This document shows, piece by piece, positions 6,234-7,872 of a stretch of DNA of 7,872 nucleotides. Origin of the DNA: Candidatus Kapaibacterium sp. (lineage in GTDB: Bacteria > Bacteroidota > Ignavibacteria > Kapaibacteriales > UBA2268); assembly GCA_027858275.1 (NCBI GenBank), contig JAQIDA010000315.1, forward strand, positions 1 to 7,872, written 5' to 3'. Within the stretch, counting starts at the first letter, position 1. Each line of letters opens with the position of its first letter. Made by a program: the position numbers and the translations under genes. The notes beneath the pieces were generated by a model, which searched no databases, had not been told where the DNA came from, and saw nothing but the letters and a program-made list of their open reading frames with translations.

Positions 6234-6259
6234 CAACCGTGGGGTTAACCCAACGGTTG
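6234..6259. repeat. 26-base near-perfect palindrome in the spacer between two paralogs
   Basis: CAACCGT (6234-6240) and ACGGTTG (6253-6259) flank GGGTTAACCC (6242-6251), which is itself palindromic. The only mismatch is G6241 against A6252. It lies 15 bases after the stop of the 259-residue gene and 35 bases before the start of the 188-residue gene. There is no T-run, so it is not a classical terminator. The sequence resembles REP-like intergenic hairpins. It could act as an mRNA-stabilising or attenuating hairpin between the genes. Confidence 0.65.
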
Positions 6260-6274
6260 ACAAGAATTTGAAAC

Positions 6275-7054
6275 TCAATTAAATCGCCAAACTATGCCGG
6301 CTTGTCCGATTAATACTGTCTCTGCGTGTTCATTGTTTCTTGCAACACCTACTTCCACAAATATACTACGAATATTAATGCTGTATGTAATCCCGTGAGA
6401 AACACCGTTTGTTGCCCCCGGTCCCATGCTCATTCTTATGCCGCTTGTGATTGCCAAACTTTGTTCCAAATGTTTAGACTTGTAAAGATTATATACGATA
6501 CTGCCTTTCCATCCTACCATCACCGGCATTGCTCCGCCGCTTATTCTGAGCCCAACGTCCTTATATTGAATACCATAAAGTAAATTCATACCGCCCGGAT
6601 ATCCTGCAGTAACTCCAAACATGTGATATTTATCCTTTGATTTATCTTCATGTTCTGACGCGTCGAAATTTCTCACATTGTCGAAATATGTAAATTTCCC
6701 GTCAACGCCGGCTAATTGTATATCCCCAATCTGATCTGTCAGAATCGTTATTTCACCGGTGTTCTCAGAAATCAGAACATATTCTTTTTCACTTATTTCG
6801 CTGATCGTTCCGATATAGATCTCTCCGCTTTGCAACTCTATCCGAGTCTTCATTTTAACAGGAGTATCTATATTTGTATAGCTGAATCTCAAGTCTTTAT
6901 TCTCAAAAGTTTTCAAACTGAGTGAATCTTTATCCTGATTGCTGATAATCCCGATATACTCTTCCCCTTGCATAGTTTTAATCAGCATTTGAGCATGACT
7001 ACCGGCTGCAGAAGCAATGAATAAAACAAGAATACCGGCGAGTAATTTAATCAT
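6275..7054 (-). CDS. Exported protein with two Sm-like repeats and C-terminal predicted outer-membrane barrel
   Basis: A 259-residue protein, the second of three paralogs. The signal peptide spans residues 1-22 and ends SHAQ. Two tandem repeats follow, about 24-66 and 71-114: 'K.MQGEEYIGIISNQDKDSLSLKT...NIDTP' and 'IELQSGEIYIGTISEISEKEYVLIS...QIGDIQL'. The shared pattern G-E-x-Y-I-G-x-I-S, then a strand and a closing x-x-I-x-x-I/P, resembles the extracytoplasmic Sm-like / SH3-like small barrels of Bacteroidota. A charged linker (DASEHEDKSKDK) leads into the barrel domain from about residue 143: YHMFGVTAGYPGGMNLLYG, GLRISGG, SIVYNLYKSKHLEQSLAI, VSHGITYSINIRSIFVEVG, and the end GIVWRFN. The C-terminal aromatic end suggests outer-membrane insertion by the BAM machinery. 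No cysteine is present. Spacing to the neighbours is 76 and 72 bases, so one operon is likely. The function is unknown. Confidence 0.85.
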   Translation of the reverse strand: MIKLLAGILVLFIASAAGSHAQMLIKTMQGEEYIGIISNQDKDSLSLKTFENKDLRFSYTNIDTPVKMKTRIELQSGEIYIGTISEISEKEYVLISENTGEITILTDQIGDIQLAGVDGKFTYFDNVRNFDASEHEDKSKDKYHMFGVTAGYPGGMNLLYGIQYKDVGLRISGGAMPVMVGWKGSIVYNLYKSKHLEQSLAITSGIRMSMGPGATNGVSHGITYSINIRSIFVEVGVARNNEHAETVLIGQAGIVWRFN

Positions 7055-7078
7055 TTATTTTTCTTTCATAATTTGTGT
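6993..7078 (-). repeat. Duplicated 86-bp start region, copy 2
   Basis: Partner of 6137-6222, covering the signal-peptide codons, start codon and leader of the 259-residue gene. The distance between equivalent start codons is 856 bases, the size of one gene-plus-spacer unit. Similarity fades quickly upstream of 7078, where only GCAACC in the spacer still matches. Confidence 0.75.
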
Positions 7079-7126
7079 TTGACAGACCGCAACCACATGG
7101 TATATAAAGGTATTACTTCCCAAGCT

Positions 7127-7872
7127 CTAATCATTAAAACGATGTACATAACCTACTGAAGCCATAGGTACTATTTGCTGATACGGATGCCCAAATTGCG
7201 TGAGGAAAACCGGACCAAACTCTAAAAAGAAATTGTTGTAATTCAAATCATAATACAGACCTATATAGCCTAATTCTTCATCGTCTAATCTATTAATAAT
7301 TCCTGAGACGATGGACAAATTATGTTCAAAGTGTTTATATTTGGATATGTTATACATCAAATTAGCTTGGGCTCCGGTCCAAAACCAACTAAATCCTAAA
7401 CTTCCTCTGACAGCTACTTTCCCAAATTGATACCCAAAAACAAAATTGAAAACTCCCGGAGCTCCGAGAGTGGTCCCAAACATAGAATATTTATTTTCTA
7501 ATTTAAGCTGATAATCTTTATCGACTACTGCCCAATTTGAGAAATCATCTTCAATATATGATATCTGCAGATTAATCAGCATATCCCTTTGAATTTTTCT
7601 CTCGCCGGCGTTGTCTGATATCAGAACATACTCTTTCTCGTTGATACCTTTTATCGTCCCAATATAGACCTCTCCGTCTCGCAACTCAACCCGAGTTTTC
7701 AGAGTATCAACAGATTGAATGTTTTCTCGGCTGAAGCTCACTAATTTGTCATTAAGTGTTTTCAGTTTCAAAGAATCTTTGTCTTGACTACTGATAATCC
7801 CGATATATTCAACATCATTCCTTGTCGTTATCATAAATTGCGCCTGCCCTACAGCCGGCAACAGCATCACAG
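7127..7872 (-). CDS. Partial paralog: two Sm-like repeats plus predicted outer-membrane barrel, N-terminus off the right edge
   Basis: The stop codon TAG is at 7127-7129 and the frame is open to the right edge. The first visible residues (MLLPAVGQAQ) are the end of a signal peptide with cleavage at GQA|Q, so the true start lies outside; GTG 7870 and ATG 7867 are internal. The first Sm-like repeat contains NDVEYIGIISSQDKDSLKLKT and closes FSRENIQSVD. The second contains LRDGEVYIGTIKGINEKEYVLIS and closes LINLQIS. Both align without gaps over most of their length to the 259-residue paralog. The barrel follows a linker (DFSNWAVVDKDYQ): YSMFGTTLGAPGVFNFVFG, VAVRGSLGFSW, NLMYNISKYKHFEHNLSI, YIGLYYDLNYNNFFLEFG, and the end VGYVHRFND. 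It is probably the first gene of the visible array. No cysteine is present in the visible part. Its function is unknown. Confidence 0.85.
   Translation of the reverse strand, partial: VMLLPAVGQAQFMITTRNDVEYIGIISSQDKDSLKLKTLNDKLVSFSRENIQSVDTLKTRVELRDGEVYIGTIKGINEKEYVLISDNAGERKIQRDMLINLQISYIEDDFSNWAVVDKDYQLKLENKYSMFGTTLGAPGVFNFVFGYQFGKVAVRGSLGFSWFWTGAQANLMYNISKYKHFEHNLSIVSGIINRLDDEELGYIGLYYDLNYNNFFLEFGPVFLTQFGHPYQQIVPMASVGYVHRFND

Noticed and set aside
7091..7116. Dyad in the second array spacer matching the hairpin at 6234-6259
   Set aside because: Only GCAACC and a short ACCA/TGGT pair can be matched; there is no stable stem.
7865..7870. GTG 7870 or ATG 7867 as the true start of the rightmost gene
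   Set aside because: Either would leave a signal peptide with no positively charged start and almost no hydrophobic core before VGQAQ; the frame is open to the edge, so the gene is truncated.

Overview
The window reads as chromosomal DNA from an AT-rich member of the Bacteroidota / FCB superphylum. The Ignavibacteria or Kapabacteria side is possible, because two genes have clear purine-rich Shine-Dalgarno sites, but that placement is an inference. The evidence is a PD40-propeller / carboxypeptidase-regulatory / OmpA protein of the type tied to type IX secretion and envelope work in this group, a lipoprotein with a CBM9-like fold and a Gly/Met/Arg-rich tail, and a family of small outer-membrane proteins ending in W/H-R-F-N. 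No rRNA, tRNA, CRISPR array, transposase or phage gene is visible.

Layout. 1-161: a rho-independent terminator for a gene lying to the left, then the leader of gene 1. 162-1712 (+): a 516-residue periplasmic PD40-CRD-OmpA protein. 1762-3968 (-): a two-gene glycosyltransferase operon, with a GT2/GNT-I-like enzyme first and a GT4 enzyme second, separated by five bases; it converges on gene 1. 3969-4200: a divergent intergenic region with promoters for both sides. 4201-4497 (+): a GYD-domain protein with a strong SD. 4498-4708: an AT palindrome and a long hairpin terminator, then the leader of the next gene. 4709-5530 (+): a CBM9-like lipoprotein. 5531-5631: a perfect 24-bp palindromic terminator followed by a GC-rich repeat-like segment. 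5632-7872 (-): a tandem array of three paralogous secreted proteins, the rightmost truncated by the window edge.

How the genes relate. Most of the window concerns the cell envelope: a peptidoglycan anchor, two enzymes probably building a surface glycan, an outer- or inner-membrane-anchored lipoprotein, and a duplicated outer-membrane barrel family. The cytoplasmic GYD protein is the exception. The three paralogs are the least explained part. Two carry a signal peptide, two tandem Sm-like (SH3-like) repeats and a C-terminal predicted beta-barrel. The third has lost the Sm-like repeats but kept the signal peptide and barrel. The first 86 bp around their start codons are about 90% identical between two copies although the mature proteins have diverged strongly. 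These copies also share a tiny in-frame leader ORF that abuts each start codon.
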